The notes below the pieces were generated by a model, which made no database searches, had not been told where the DNA came from, and worked only from the letters and a program-made list of their open reading frames with translations. A stretch of 64,000 nucleotides of DNA from Sipunculus nudus (taxonomy: Eukaryota; Annelida; Sipuncula; Golfingiida; Sipunculidae), in assembly GCA_026874595.1 (NCBI GenBank), contig CM049318.1:11947241-12011240 (forward strand), in the 5' to 3' direction. Shown one piece after another: positions 49,231-61,162 of the stretch (positions within the stretch are counted from its first letter, which is position 1; each line of letters starts with the position of its first letter). The position numbers and the translations under genes are program-made.

Positions 49231-51756
49231 ACTGTTTGGTATGCTAATCACCTGAACACTGCACTTTTCTCTGATGCAGTAACAATGAGGAACAGGTTTT
49301 ATTGAGTACGTAACTACAGTCACACATACAGATAGTTGATAAGTTTACCAACTGTAATATAACTTCTAACATTCATTACTGAAGACATGAGAATGGGAAA
49401 ATTCTATTAAATGTTTCAGTTAAGACCCAAAGTCAGATATATGGCAGAAGAATAAAACTTTATATAGGCAATTATGGCATCATTAGAAGACAAATTGGTG
49501 TAAAGTATAAACCAAGAACTTTCCAATTTATCACCATTAACGTGCCACCATCCATTCTAACGCAAAATAATTGGCGATTCAGCTTGGTCAAACCCTTATA
49601 AGAACTGAAAACTAATCTGGAAATGAAAACCTATTTTTTATTCCTTCCTGCCTCATACAATTTAAGAATCAAGTTACGGTCAAATCAGTAAATGCTGATG
49701 ACAATTTTTTAAACTTTTGAATCTTAAATATTTTTCATTGCAGCTGGAACATCAGCTCTTGGAGAAAACATCAAAGGTCACAACTGCATGACTTTTTAAG
49801 ATAAAGGTCTTGAATGAAATACGAATCCAAATGAAGCCAAGGGAATTTTTCACCTCTGACCTAAGTAATAAAAAAGAATTCCATCTGACAAACACATCTG
49901 CTGCAAATGAAAATTAACAGAAATAATTTAAAAAGCAAGTGGATAAATGTCAGCAAAGATCTGGAAAATACTAAAGAATCCAGAAAGTAACTTAAGATAA
50001 AATAGAAATATATGTAAGGTTCTGAATATTCCATAAAGTGATAGAATAGATACAATAAAATATCTGGAAGACACCCTGAATTTCAAATACCATGAAGACA
50101 AAAAAATTCTTGAATTTGAGTAAATGCTAAAGTAAAGATAAAGTCATGATATTTAATGGGTGCATGTAAATGACCTTATAGAAATAGAATGAGCTGCATA
50201 AAACCCATCTAAAATGAAGCTACAATTAATAATGACTTCCATTTAACACATGCCCCAGCTATCCAATAAGAAGTCTTCCTGATAACCAGGTATATTCCAA
50301 AAATAAAGTCCATTACCATAAAGACAATTTAAATTTCATCTTCTTGTACAATTCTAGACCAGCACAGCCATAGGCAAATTACTGAATGATTATGGTGATT
50401 TTTCTTAATAGACAGCTATTGAGTACAATATGCTGTAAAGAGTATTATTGATTATACTGTTAAATGGACTGTCAGTAATGCACTTTGATTAAACCTTAAT
50501 TATCTGGAAAAGTAGGGATAGTAAAATCACTATAACCTGATGCAGTGACATAGGTCTCTGTGACAAAGGACCACTTTAAGCAGGTCTCATTGTTTATTCT
50601 GGTCTCCACTTCGAGTCCACATTGAAACTGAGGTATGAATACATTTGTGATTTGCTCTGAGTGAAGCCTTTCCTTTCAACAAAACACTGGCTGACAGTAG
50701 CAATATAACCAAATGCTTTTGTAGGTTCACTGATAATTTGTGAGGATATTGACTCTGGTAAAGGGAGTTAATGACAGTTCGTTAAAAACACGGTCTCAAG
50801 GTCATATCCTCAGACCCTGTAGTCTCAGTCTCAATCTTGAACTAGCTGATTCCTACAACGTTGCTCCACTGGGCTCTTAACATGTATGAGATAGCCCTCA
50901 GAATCAGTCTATTACTGAAGTGGTTCATATCAGTGTTTCCCACACTAATGTGTTAGGACTGACCATTATAATACAGCTCAGCATTTCTAATGACACTAGC
51001 AGGACCATGTATTCACTAAAGAAAACTGAACTAAAATGAAAGTCAGATATTATATCTCATAGACAGCTAATTCTGAATATCAGGAGTGATAGGAACTGGA
51101 CAATACAGGGTACTGGAGAAAATCAATATATTATCTAAAAGCCAAATGAGTGAGTTTGATACATTTAAAGTTTAAGAAAAAGTACTATACTGATAAGACC
51201 TGCAACCTCACAATTCAGTTAAGAATTAATGGATTAATATGAAAGGGGCACATGACCACCAAGAGAGCAAATAGAAATCTTTTTTGGAACTATACTCATG
51301 AATTTATCAAAAGATATATTCTTGTATAACAGTGAGTAAACATTATTAAAATGTTTAGATTCTACATAATCTCATTGCAGGAATCAATCTGCTATATCTG
51401 ATTACAGCATGACCCCTGAAAACAGCTGTGTGACATCATGATCACTGAGAGCCCCTGTTGATAGTTTCTTTGTCTGGAACACAGACCTGTGACAGCTAGG
51501 ACAGTCACAATTAGTTGAATGGTTAGCAAGTTTACCTGAAGTGAATGCACAGTTATCTTTCTATAATGAAATAATTTGTTCCATCAGGTGTAGTGTCTCA
51601 TTAGGCCTTACTGGAAGTACAGGTGAAAATCCAGCTTAGCTGAGACCTGCTGAATAATATACTTTGAAAGCTACACTCACAAAAATGAGCGTGAAAACAA
51701 ACAGTCAGATGGTGATATAAATGTATGAAAGGGCTGGACCAAAATAAAAAGGAGAT
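49231..51756. other. Unassigned A+T-rich sequence
   Basis: About 2.5 kb with no recognised gene or repeat. 49380-50340 is A-rich on the plus strand. Confidence 0.5.
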
Positions 51757-52545
51757 GGACAAATCCATGGGTCATGACGCTCATCCAACTGACATGTTGA
51801 CAATATGTCCTAGCACAGGCAACCAATAAAGAAAATGTAGGATTTTAAGTTGGAAGATTCTAGGTGCAATGGTCATGATTTGTGCCCTGCTAATGCTTTA
51901 AAATAAAAAAAAAACGGGGCACCACCAATCTGCAGGAGCTGAATCCTTGATCAAAATGCATGAAAAGAATCATGGTGATCAATGCATTGGTTGTTCAGAT
52001 ACAGGACCTTTTGTATCAAACTTTTAATTATTCTGGGGGTACGTCTGAGCCCCATAGCTCAGAGAATATGGGTAACAGAGACCTTATCTCAGGTGTCAAA
52101 ATAGAACTTTGAGGAGCTCTCAGGATATCAAGTAAGAATGGGTCCAATGATTATGATTTGTGCCCTGCTTTGGTATCAAATTTTCAATAATTCTGGGGGG
52201 TGTTATTTATAAGCCCCATAGCTTGAAGACCTTATTTCAGGTTTTCAAAGAATCATGGCGACCAATGCACTAGTTTTTCAGATACTAGAGCTTTGTATCA
52301 AATTTTAAGTTATTCTGGGGGGGGGGGGGTACTTTTGAGCCCCATAGCTCAAAAGATATGGTTAACAGAGACCTAATTTCAGGTTTCAAAGGAGTTTTTT
52401 TCATGGACCTCCCAGCATGTCAAGTTAGAAGATTCCAGGTCTAGTGGTTACAATTTGTGCCTAGTTAACGGACAGTTGGACAGACGCCAGACAAAGAGTG
52501 ATAGCTATAGCTTAGATGACGTTCAGTCAGCTGGGCTAAAAACTA
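51757..52545 (+). mobile_element. Degenerate family B element, copy B4
   Basis: A decayed left end (caaatccatgggtcatgacgctcatccaactga, 51760-51792) is followed by about three eroded and partly deleted monomers of the B2 type (tattctgggggta..agccccatagctc). A short ggacagttggacag remnant precedes the hairpin at 52509-52537 (AGCTTAGATGAC with GTCAGCTGGGCT). The palindromic GGTGGCGCCACC is degraded to ggcaccacc at 51918-51926. A G13 tract lies at 52317-52329. Older than B2. Confidence 0.7.
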
Positions 52546-53150
52546 CAAACTGAACTAGAGAGAGATGTGAACACTTAAGTTAAAAATCTGTTTCAATAGG
52601 AAATAGTGGGGAGTAAAAGTGGGTATAAAAGATCTGACTTAAAGTTTAGAACCAAATAAGAATTCTGGAGAGGCCGACTTTTGGAGCTAATAATGAGCAT
52701 CAGTCAAGGCAAATATTTTTTTACTGCTGTACTTACTATTGTTTTATTAATATCTTAGGTATATCTGTAACTACAGGAATATGCCTTATGTTAACATCAA
52801 CAGTCATGAATCCTCAACAAGTTACCACATGACATATTGCACATAGATCCTACAGGAGCGGGTAATACCATCAAAGCTATTATCTCTACACTCAAGTACT
52901 GATCAACAGCCCCCAGGTTCTGACAAACAGCAGACACAACACACTGAGGTGTCTCAGGCTGATTATTAAGAGTTATCACAGTCCCTAGCTGGTGCAGATG
53001 ATCTGTCAGTGGATATACAGGCACACAATATCCCAGCAGACAAGTTATTCAAGGTGTGACTCAATTTTATTTTTGGCCTATGGACATTTAGTGGAGATGC
53101 TTAGGGTAGGAAGAAATGCTTCAAGTTTGGAAGGAAGAAATGTAAAAAAA
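52546..53150. other. Unassigned
   Basis: Nothing recognised. Confidence 0.5.
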
Positions 53151-54700
53151 ACTAGATGTGTCGGAACAACACGAATGCCCCCGCCTTGGGCAAATTAGAA
53201 AAATTTGTAAAATTTTTTAAGTTCAGGAGGTGTCTTATGGTCAAAAGTAGGTCAACAAGGGCAAAATGCAAACTCGATCTGTAACGGGTCATTATCAAGC
53301 AACACACCAAAAATCATGCCAATATATGCAGGCATTGTGAAAAAAAGTCCATACATGTGCATTTTCCATAAAAATTTCTGTCTTTCATGAAATTTTCTAT
53401 GTTTAGGAGCCGTAAAACAATCAAAAGTAGGTCAACCGGGATGAAATGCAAACTCGATCTGTAACTGTCATTATCTGCCCACACAAAAAAAATCAGGGTG
53501 GTATCTGCAGGCATTGAGGAAAAAAAGTCAGTACATATGCATTTGTTATGAAAATTTATATTTTTCATGAAACTTTCTATGTTCAGGAGCAGTCAAATGG
53601 TCAAAAGTAGGTCAACTGAGACAAAACAAAAACTCGATCTGTAACTGGTCATTATCTGCCTACACACCAAAAATCAGGCCCGTATCTGCAGGCACTGCGA
53701 AAAAAAGTCCATACATGTGCATCTTTTTATGAAATTTTCTATGTTAGAGCACCGTCAAACGGTCAAAAATAGGTCAACTGGGACAAAACATGAACTTGAT
53801 CTGTAACTGGTCATTATCTACCCACACACCAAAAATCAGGCCAATATCTGCAGGTATTGTGAAGAAAAGTCTGTACAAGTGTATCTGTCATGAAAATATA
53901 TATTTTACATGAAATTTTCTATGTTCAGGAGCCGTAAAACAGTCAAAAGTAGGTCAACCGGGATGAAATGCTAACTCCATCTGTAACTGGTCAATATCTG
54001 CCGACACACCAAAAATCAGGCCAATATCTGCAGGCATTGCGAAAAAAAGTCCGTACATGTGTATTTGTCATGAAATTTCATATTTTTCATGAAATTTTCT
54101 ATGTTCAGGAGCCATAAAACGGTCAAAAATAAGTCAACCGGGACGAAGCGCGAACTCGATCTGTAACTGGTCTATATCTGCCCACACACCAAAAATCAGG
54201 CCAATATCTGCAGGCATTGCGGAAAAAAGTCCATACATGTGTATATGTCATGAATTTTTCTATTTTTCATGAAAATTTCTAAGTTTAGGAGCTGTAAAAA
54301 AGTCAAAAGTAGGTCAACCAGGACGAAACGCTAACTCGATCTGTAACTGGTCTATATCTGCTCACACACCAAAAATCAGGCCAATATCTGCAGGCATTGC
54401 GAAAAAAAGTCCGTACATGTGTATCTGTCATGAATATTTCTATTTTTTATGAAATTTTCTAAGTTTAGGAGCCGTAAAACGGTCAAAAGTAGGTCAACTG
54501 GGACGAAACGCGAACTCGATCTGTAACTGGTCTATATCTGCCAACACACCAAAAATCAGGACAATATCTGCAGGCATTGCGAAAAAAAGTCCGTACAACT
54601 GTTTGATTTCGGAATGACGGAAGGACAGAAGGACGGAAGGACAGAATGACGGACATGGGTAAAACTATATGCCCCGGCCACTTTGTGGCGGGGGCATAAA
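53151..54700 (+). mobile_element. Family A pearl/HINE-like element, copy A1, 180-bp monomers
   Basis: Start ACTAGATGTGTCGGAAC (53151-53167), 5' subterminal motif ATGCCCCCGCC (53175-53185). Then about eight monomers: the gcaggcattg phrase ends at 53340, 53520, 53700, 53862, 54042, 54222, 54402 and 54582, a period of 180 with one 162-bp unit. Next come a GGAAGGAC microsatellite (54613-54653) and a terminal hairpin at 54669-54697 (ATGCCCC..GGGGCAT with GCCAC/GTGGC inside), then AAAAA. The hairpin contains the exact complement of the 5' motif. This layout is that of bivalve pearl and other Helentron-associated non-autonomous elements. No coding; frames up to 84 codons arise because 180 is a multiple of three. 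Confidence 0.88.
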
Positions 54701-56310
54701 AATGTTTGAAATGTCAGACAATTCTGTAGTGTTTGATTCCATACATAAAAGTATCAAAACAGGTGCATATTATCAATGAAATAAGACACCCACAAGACTA
54801 AATCCCCCTACTGAGGAGAAATAAAGAGAAATGTGTACTAAGGAATGTGAAATAAACTCAATAGACAGCTGTGTATATATTACAGTGGTGACACTGGGTT
54901 CTTTTCTGACATGCACATATGTTTTCAAAGTAATAAGGTATGATGGCAGAATAGAAATAAAAGTAAAATAAAATTTTTTTTTTATCTTGAGAAATTCAAT
55001 GTCAGATAATTCTTAAATCAAAATAACAGGACACAGAATGAGGTAAGAGGCAACAACCTCAGCTACGATTGTAACCAAAATACAAAGCAACACAGGAAAT
55101 GTCTGTCAATATTCAACAACTCCATTCACTAGTTAGCTCTATAACAATTGCTCTGGGCCTGGAAAAGGACAAAAGACAGGCGTATAGTCAAACCACAACA
55201 AGAGAATATATGCTGATGATCATTAAGGTTAACCCAACAACTTGTCTTGTTGTTCCTTTGGTGTTATCCTAACCCTGTAAAAAATTAAAATAAAATTCAT
55301 TCAGATCATTTTATAACAAACCATGGGTAAAACATAATACCTTTCACCACCTGTAGGTGGAGTACAAACCAGTCCTTAAACAGTCAAGGTCACTTGGGTA
55401 TTCCTCATACAAATTGAAAACAAACATGATTTGCATCAATATTTCTTGTCCCTGCTTCAAGATTATGAGTGAAATTTTGTAATTTTATAAAAAGCTTCAT
55501 ACATTTATTCATATCTGAGTAAATTAATCTTTCCTCCCCAGGATCATGTTACTGAAAAATAAATTATCTGAATCCTGTAATACTTATTATTAGTTTTATT
55601 ATAAACTGGTGAGGGCACCATTGGTCAACATGAGGAAAGCTGTGTGCAATGATATTAAAGTGTAATCCTCTGTTTTTTTCTAATTATGAGTTATGAGTCA
55701 TAAGTTTAACATATCATTCTTAATTATATATTATGAGTTATAATGAAGAGATGTAAGTGCTAAATCAATTTTATATTATAAAATGGTTCTAACCCTTGTG
55801 GAAAATTTTAAGATCACGAGACAGGCTATCATATCACTCAGTCTTGACCCTGGCAAAGACTTATGCTCAGGCAAGAGTGTTTAGTTTTCAAACAAGCTAA
55901 ACAGAAGAGGTAATCTCTCTGTCCTGTGGACCATTTGGCGCTGCATCTTTCATTATGTGTCATGGGAATAGCTGTCGCAGAAGCATAGCTTCATTTACTT
56001 GAGTCATCCCAAAAATGAAAAACTTTTACAATTTTTTTATAGATTTGACTTTTTCCCCACAAACATAAAGTGTTAGATCAATTTCAAATTTCAGGATATT
56101 CCCAAATGACAAGACTTAATATGTAATGGTTTATCCATACTCAATGGGATGAGGAATTCTTATTTTGCCCAGTGTAACTGATAATGTAATTTAATGATGG
56201 GTTCAGGAATATAAAATATCCAATTACATTTGACTGATAATATGGAACACTTTGACATGGATCAGGTACAAATTAATATCACTCAAATCCCACAATCTGA
56301 TAAAAATGTA
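54701..56310. other. Unassigned A+T-rich sequence
   Basis: 1.6 kb without a recognised gene or repeat. Confidence 0.5.
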
Positions 56311-56775
56311 AACAAGAGCACTGCAAATTGTGCGTAATATGCCCATCATGTATATGGTGACCTCTGACCTGATTAAATATGCACAAATTTTGCTAAGAAT
56401 GTAATTCAAGAGTGTCATCAAAATCCATAAGATTTTTGGAAAGTCCTTATGATCCCACCAAAGTCTGCTGACCTATGACCACATTAAGTATGCGTGGATT
56501 TTGCTGGAAATTAAACTTAGGCTAGATATTATATTCTCTTGAGATTTATCAAAATCCATCTTATTCCTATAGTAGTAATTGCAGTAACACCATAAAGTAG
56601 CCTAGTGACCTTTGATCAAATATGTCTGGATTTTTCCCATAATTCAACTCGGGCGAGATAATCTATTGGTAAGTAGTTTTGGTGAGTTTGGTGAAATTCC
56701 ATCAATGCCCTGGTAAGTTATCACACAGCAACACTAAAAGTTAACAGAGACATCACAGACGGCTGTATAATAAAT
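56311..56775 (+). mobile_element. Family E element, copy E2
   Basis: Start AACAAGAGCACTGCA (56311-56325), three monomers beginning near 56360, 56469 and 56608, a decayed microsatellite (catcacagacggc, 56750-56762) and no clear hairpin left. The units correspond one to one to those of E1 (gctaagaatgtaatt, gctggaaatt, tcccataatt variants), so the three-unit array existed before dispersal. Confidence 0.65.
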
Positions 56776-56829
56776 ATGAAAAAAAAATAGTATCTGCATG
56801 TTATATATGTAAAGGTTTAAGAGTTAAGT

Positions 56830-56837
56830 AGGACTGA
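56830..56837. repeat. Target-site duplication, left copy
   Basis: AGGACTGA, identical to 61155-61162 and directly abutting the hAT-like terminus. Confidence 0.9.
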
Positions 56838-57451
56838 CAGGGTTGTTTGATTTAAATCATGTTAATTTAAATCGCCAATTTAAATCACAATTTAAATCAC
56901 TTGATTTTTTTTTTAAATCACTGATTTAAATAAACTTTTATTAAAAAATGATTTTTTTCTCAATTTTTCTCTTCTTTTTTTACAAATATTTTCAAGACAA
57001 TCATTTTCATTTTTAAACTAAGTGCTTCAGAGGCACTTGAAAAGAATGTTACACCCTCTTAAAGTCTGATTTAACAGTACTGTTTTTATTTTCAAAGATG
57101 TAAATGCAAACCCAATAAATAATCAACATTTTCCAAATGAATAAATATAAATAATAAATAACTTTCTGTAGGCTGAATTTATAAACTCATTTGAAGGAGA
57201 ATATTCAATAGAGGATATATAAAGTATTAAAGGGCGTACACCTGTCAAATACTTTTACATTAAGCTGAACTTTACTTGCTTGTGCAACATCAGTTAAAAG
57301 CATTTCCCGGCTATATGTAAGAATTTAATAATGGATAAGTTGCTAGGTAATTGCAACTGTCCAGCAATGCACAATGAGTGCATGCATATCATCATATGGG
57401 TTTCCATGAACTGTCCATCACTATAAAGCAAATAAATAATAATAAAATTAA

Positions 57452-58950
57452 AACAAGGGGCCCATGGGATACAGCACTCAGCTGAATTTTGTAAAATTTT
57501 AGCAAATGCAACATGAACTTACTTCTATTATTTTACATATATATTAGCATTTGAAAAGCTAAAAGGAAATTGCCTTGCTATTTTGTGATAATCAAATACT
57601 AAATATATGTATGCACACAAAATACCAGATGGCACTTTTTGGACTACAATAAATTTAAGATGCGGGAGCCTCTCATGATCAAATATTTGTAAAGCTATCT
57701 GTATTTTTACTATGTGAAAGTAATACGTTTTAAATGCCCACTATTAATATGTGAAACCCTGTAAAATATGGAATAAGGAAGGAAGTGGAGATCATCTATT
57801 GTATAATAATACAAATTTCATATACTGACTTTAATAAAGTACTGTAAAATAATAGAATTGTACATCTTCAAATGAGCATATACAAAATCTAAGAAGTATA
57901 TATTTTACTCTGTAATATACACTTTAAACCATTTAATCATGCAGTAAGGGAAAAAGGTTATGGGGCTAAGAGTTTACGTGTAATGTAATTAATAATTCTA
58001 AATACAGTTTAAAGATTAAATTCTAGGAAAGTGTGCCCAAATTCTTTATTGAGTATACCAGTAGTATGCATGGCAAGAGATTTTTATGGAATGCTGCACA
58101 CTTTTATAGCAAATACATCTTATGGGCACAATTAAATGTGTACTTTAACACAGTAAAATACTGGGGGAGCAGTAGGGGTGCACAGGGGAAGCCAAGCTGG
58201 ACCTAGTTGAAGTCTAGTAAAGATAGGCTGCCTGTAGTGAGGAGTGATTACATAACATTACCCACTACACACCACTGTTACACTTGGCTGGCTGATGTAA
58301 ATAATACTTGACATGGTGTCTCAAAACTTGAATAAAACCTACTATTTTCAATCAATTCCTTTGAAAAAGCAGATTAATTTTAAAAGAGTAAATCCTTATG
58401 TATACATGCTGTGAAAAATAAATCAACAGTGTGTACATGGTAAAAAACATGCCTTGGCCAAAGTTGGACAAAATTTTAAGTAATGATTTATTATTAATGC
58501 TTATTACTTAAGATATTGGCAAAAAGCAGATCTAATTTTGAGTACACAATTGAATCTTGATTAAATAAAGTTATATCCCTGAAAAAAGTCTCTAGCTTCA
58601 GCAGGTCTGATGTTAAATGGGTAAATATATTTCCTAATTTTTTACAAAGTGCATTATGTGTGGGCAGAATAATATGTATATTAAAATTGATAAAAAAAGG
58701 TAAATGGTGATGATATTAGGCAGACTTGAAGTGTAACAATGGGGTTTTAATGAAAAATTGAGGTTTTTCCTTAATATCTTGGGAAACTAAGACCTAGTGA
58801 CCCAATTTTCGGTATGGTAGGAGAATTTGGGGACATCTAACTATATGCAAAATTTGGGTTTTGTAGGTCCAATTAACGGGCAGCCAGGTGGACAACAGAA
58901 AAAGGACCATGACTATAGCTCAGATGACTTATAGTCAGCTGAGCTAAAAT
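57452..58950 (+). mobile_element. Family B element, copy B3, nested in the hAT element
   Basis: Left end AACAAGGGGCCCATGGGA (57452-57469) with CTCAGCTGA to 57485. The right 550 bp align with B1 (phrases gaggtttttccttaat, ggggacatctaac, ttttcggtatggtaggag). The hairpin at 58917-58945 is the same AGCTCAGaTGACT/AGTCAgCTGAGCT as in B1, then AAAA. The GGAC microsatellite of B1 is reduced here to a gggcagccaggtggac remnant. Confidence 0.78.
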
Positions 58951-59082
58951 CCTTTCTTTAGTGGAACATTCTGTAAAATATAACAATACACAATGTCCAA
59001 AAGTGTGCTTGACTACTATCATTGGTTTATATAGCTTATATTCTGTAAAGTATGACCTTAATTTTTTAATTTAAAAATTTAA

Positions 59083-61072
59083 ACTAGATGTGTCGGAACG
59101 ACACGAATGCCCTCGCCTTGGGCAAATTAGAAACATTTGTAAAATTTGGAAAATTTTTAAGTTAAGGAGGTGTTGTATGGTCAAAAATAGGTCAACAAGG
59201 GCAAAATGCAAACTCGATTTGTAACAGGTCATTATCAAGCGACACACCAAAAATCATGCCAAGATATGCAGGCATTGTGAAAAAAAGTCCAAACATGTGC
59301 ATTTTCCATAAAAATTTCTGTCTTTCATGAAATTTTCTATGTTTAGGAGCCGTAAAACAATCAAAAGTAGGTCAACCGGGATGAAACGCAAACTCGATCT
59401 GTAACTGTCATTATCTGCCAACACAAAAAAAATCAGGGTGGTATCTGCAGGCATTGAGGAAAAAAAGTCAGTACATATGCATTTGTTATGAAAATTTATA
59501 TTTTTCATGAAACTTTCTATGTTCAGGAGCAGTCAAATGGTCAAAAGTAGGTCAACTGAGACAAAACAAGAACTCGATCTGTAACTGGTCATTATCTGCC
59601 TACACACCAAAAATCAGGCCCGTATCTGCAGGCACTGCGAAAAAAAGTCCATACACGTGCACCTTTTTATAAAATTTTCTATGTTAGAGCACCGTCAAAT
59701 GGTCAAAAATAGGTCAACTGGGACAAGTGTATTTGTCATGAAAATATATATTTTACATGAAATTTTTCTATGTTCAGGAGCCGTAAAACAGTCAAAAGTA
59801 GGTCAACCGGGACGAAATGCGAACTCCATCTGTAACTGGTCAATATCTGCCGACACACCAAAAATGAGGCCAATATCTGCAGGTATTGCGAAAAAAAGTC
59901 CGTACATGTGGATTTGTCATGAAATTTCATATTTTTCATGAAATTTTTTAAGTTCAGGAGCCGTAAAACGGTCAAAAATAGGTCAACTGGGACAAAACGC
60001 GAACTCTATCTGTAACTGGTCTATATCTGCCCACACACCAAAAATCAGGCCAATATCTGCAGGCACTGCGAAAAAAGTCCGTACATGTGTATTTGTCATG
60101 AAATTTCATATTTTCATGAAATTTTCTATGTTCAGGAGCCGTAAAACAGTCAAAAATAGGTCAACCAGGACGAAACGCGAACTCGATCTGTAACTGGTCT
60201 ATATCTGCCAACACACCAAAAATCAGGCCAATATCTGCAGGCACTGTGAAAAAAAGTTCGTACATGTGTATTTGTCATGAAATTTCATATTTTTCATGAA
60301 ATTTTCTATGTTCAGGAGATGTAAAATGGTCAAAAGTAGGTCAACCAGGACGAAACGCGAACTCGATCTGTAACTGGTCTATATCTGCCCACACACCAAA
60401 AATCAGGCCAATATCTGAAGGCATTGCGAAAAAAAGTCCGTACATGTGTATCTGTCATGAATAGTTCTATTTTTCATGAAAATTTCTAAGTTTAGGAGCC
60501 GTAAAACGGTCAAAAGTAGGTCAACCGGGACGAAACTCAAACTCGATCTGTAACTGGTCTTTATCTGCCCACACACTAAAAAATCAGGCCAATATCTGCA
60601 GGCACTGTGAAAAAAAGTCCGTACATGTGTATTTGTCATGAAATTTCATATTTTTCATGAAATTTTCTATGTTCAGGAGCCGTAAAACGGTCAAAAGTAG
60701 GTCAACCAGGACGAAACGCGAACTCGATCTGTAACTGGTCTATATCTGCTCACACACCAAAAATCAGGTCAATATCTGCAGGCATTGCGAAAAAAAGTCC
60801 GTACATGTGTATCTGTCATGAATATTTCTATTTTTCATGAAATTTTCTAAGTTTAGGAGCCGTAAAACGGTCAAAAATAGGTCAACCGGGACGAAACGCG
60901 AACTCAATCTGTAACTGGTCTATATCTGCCCACACACCAAAAATCAGGCCAATATCTGCAGGCATTGCGAAAAAAAGCCCGTACAACTGTTTGATTTCGG
61001 AAGGACGGAAGGACGGAATGACGGACATGGGTAATACTATATGCCCCGGCCACTTTGTGGCGGGGGCATAAA
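59083..61072 (+). mobile_element. Family A element, copy A2, nested in the hAT element
   Basis: Start ACTAGATGTGTCGGAAC (59083-59099), 5' motif ATGCCCTCGCC (59107-59117, one change), about ten monomers of 180 bp, a GGAAGGACGG microsatellite (61000-61024) and hairpin 61041-61069 ending GGCGGGGGCAT. Its first 640 bp are nearly identical to A1 including the same atypical units. Near 59720 it lacks about 140 bp present in A1, and it has more monomers further on. The two copies thus come from one recent source with array expansion or contraction. Confidence 0.88.
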
Positions 61073-61154
61073 AAAATCAATTTAAATCATAATATCTGAT
61101 TTAAATCAAATAAATCAGATTTAAATTTTTTTTTTTTTTAAATCAACAACCCTG

Positions 61155-61162
61155 AGGACTGA
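61155..61162. repeat. Target-site duplication, right copy
   Basis: AGGACTGA, identical to 56830-56837. Confidence 0.9.

Larger units (their letters stand above)
56838..61154. mobile_element. hAT-like non-autonomous element with two nested insertions
   Basis: The termini are CAGGGTTGTTtGATTTAAA (left, 56838) and the complement of CAGGGTTGTTGATTTAAA (right, ending 61154), one 1-nt indel apart. A perfect 8-bp target duplication AGGACTGA sits on both sides, diagnostic for the hAT superfamily. Both subterminal zones are packed with TTTAAATC/GATTTAAA motifs (56848-56935 and 61078-61145), as expected of hAT transposase binding repeats. Without the nested elements B3 (57452-58950) and A2 (59083-61072) only about 0.83 kb is left, with no transposase reading frame, so it is non-autonomous. 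Confidence 0.9.

Noticed and set aside
53314-53568. 84-codon minus frame, nearly duplicated at 59254-59508, as a conserved protein gene
   Set aside because: Both lie in the 180-bp arrays of family A copies A1 and A2. The unit length is a multiple of three, so any open frame repeats itself. The peptide is itself a repeat and the identity follows from the DNA.
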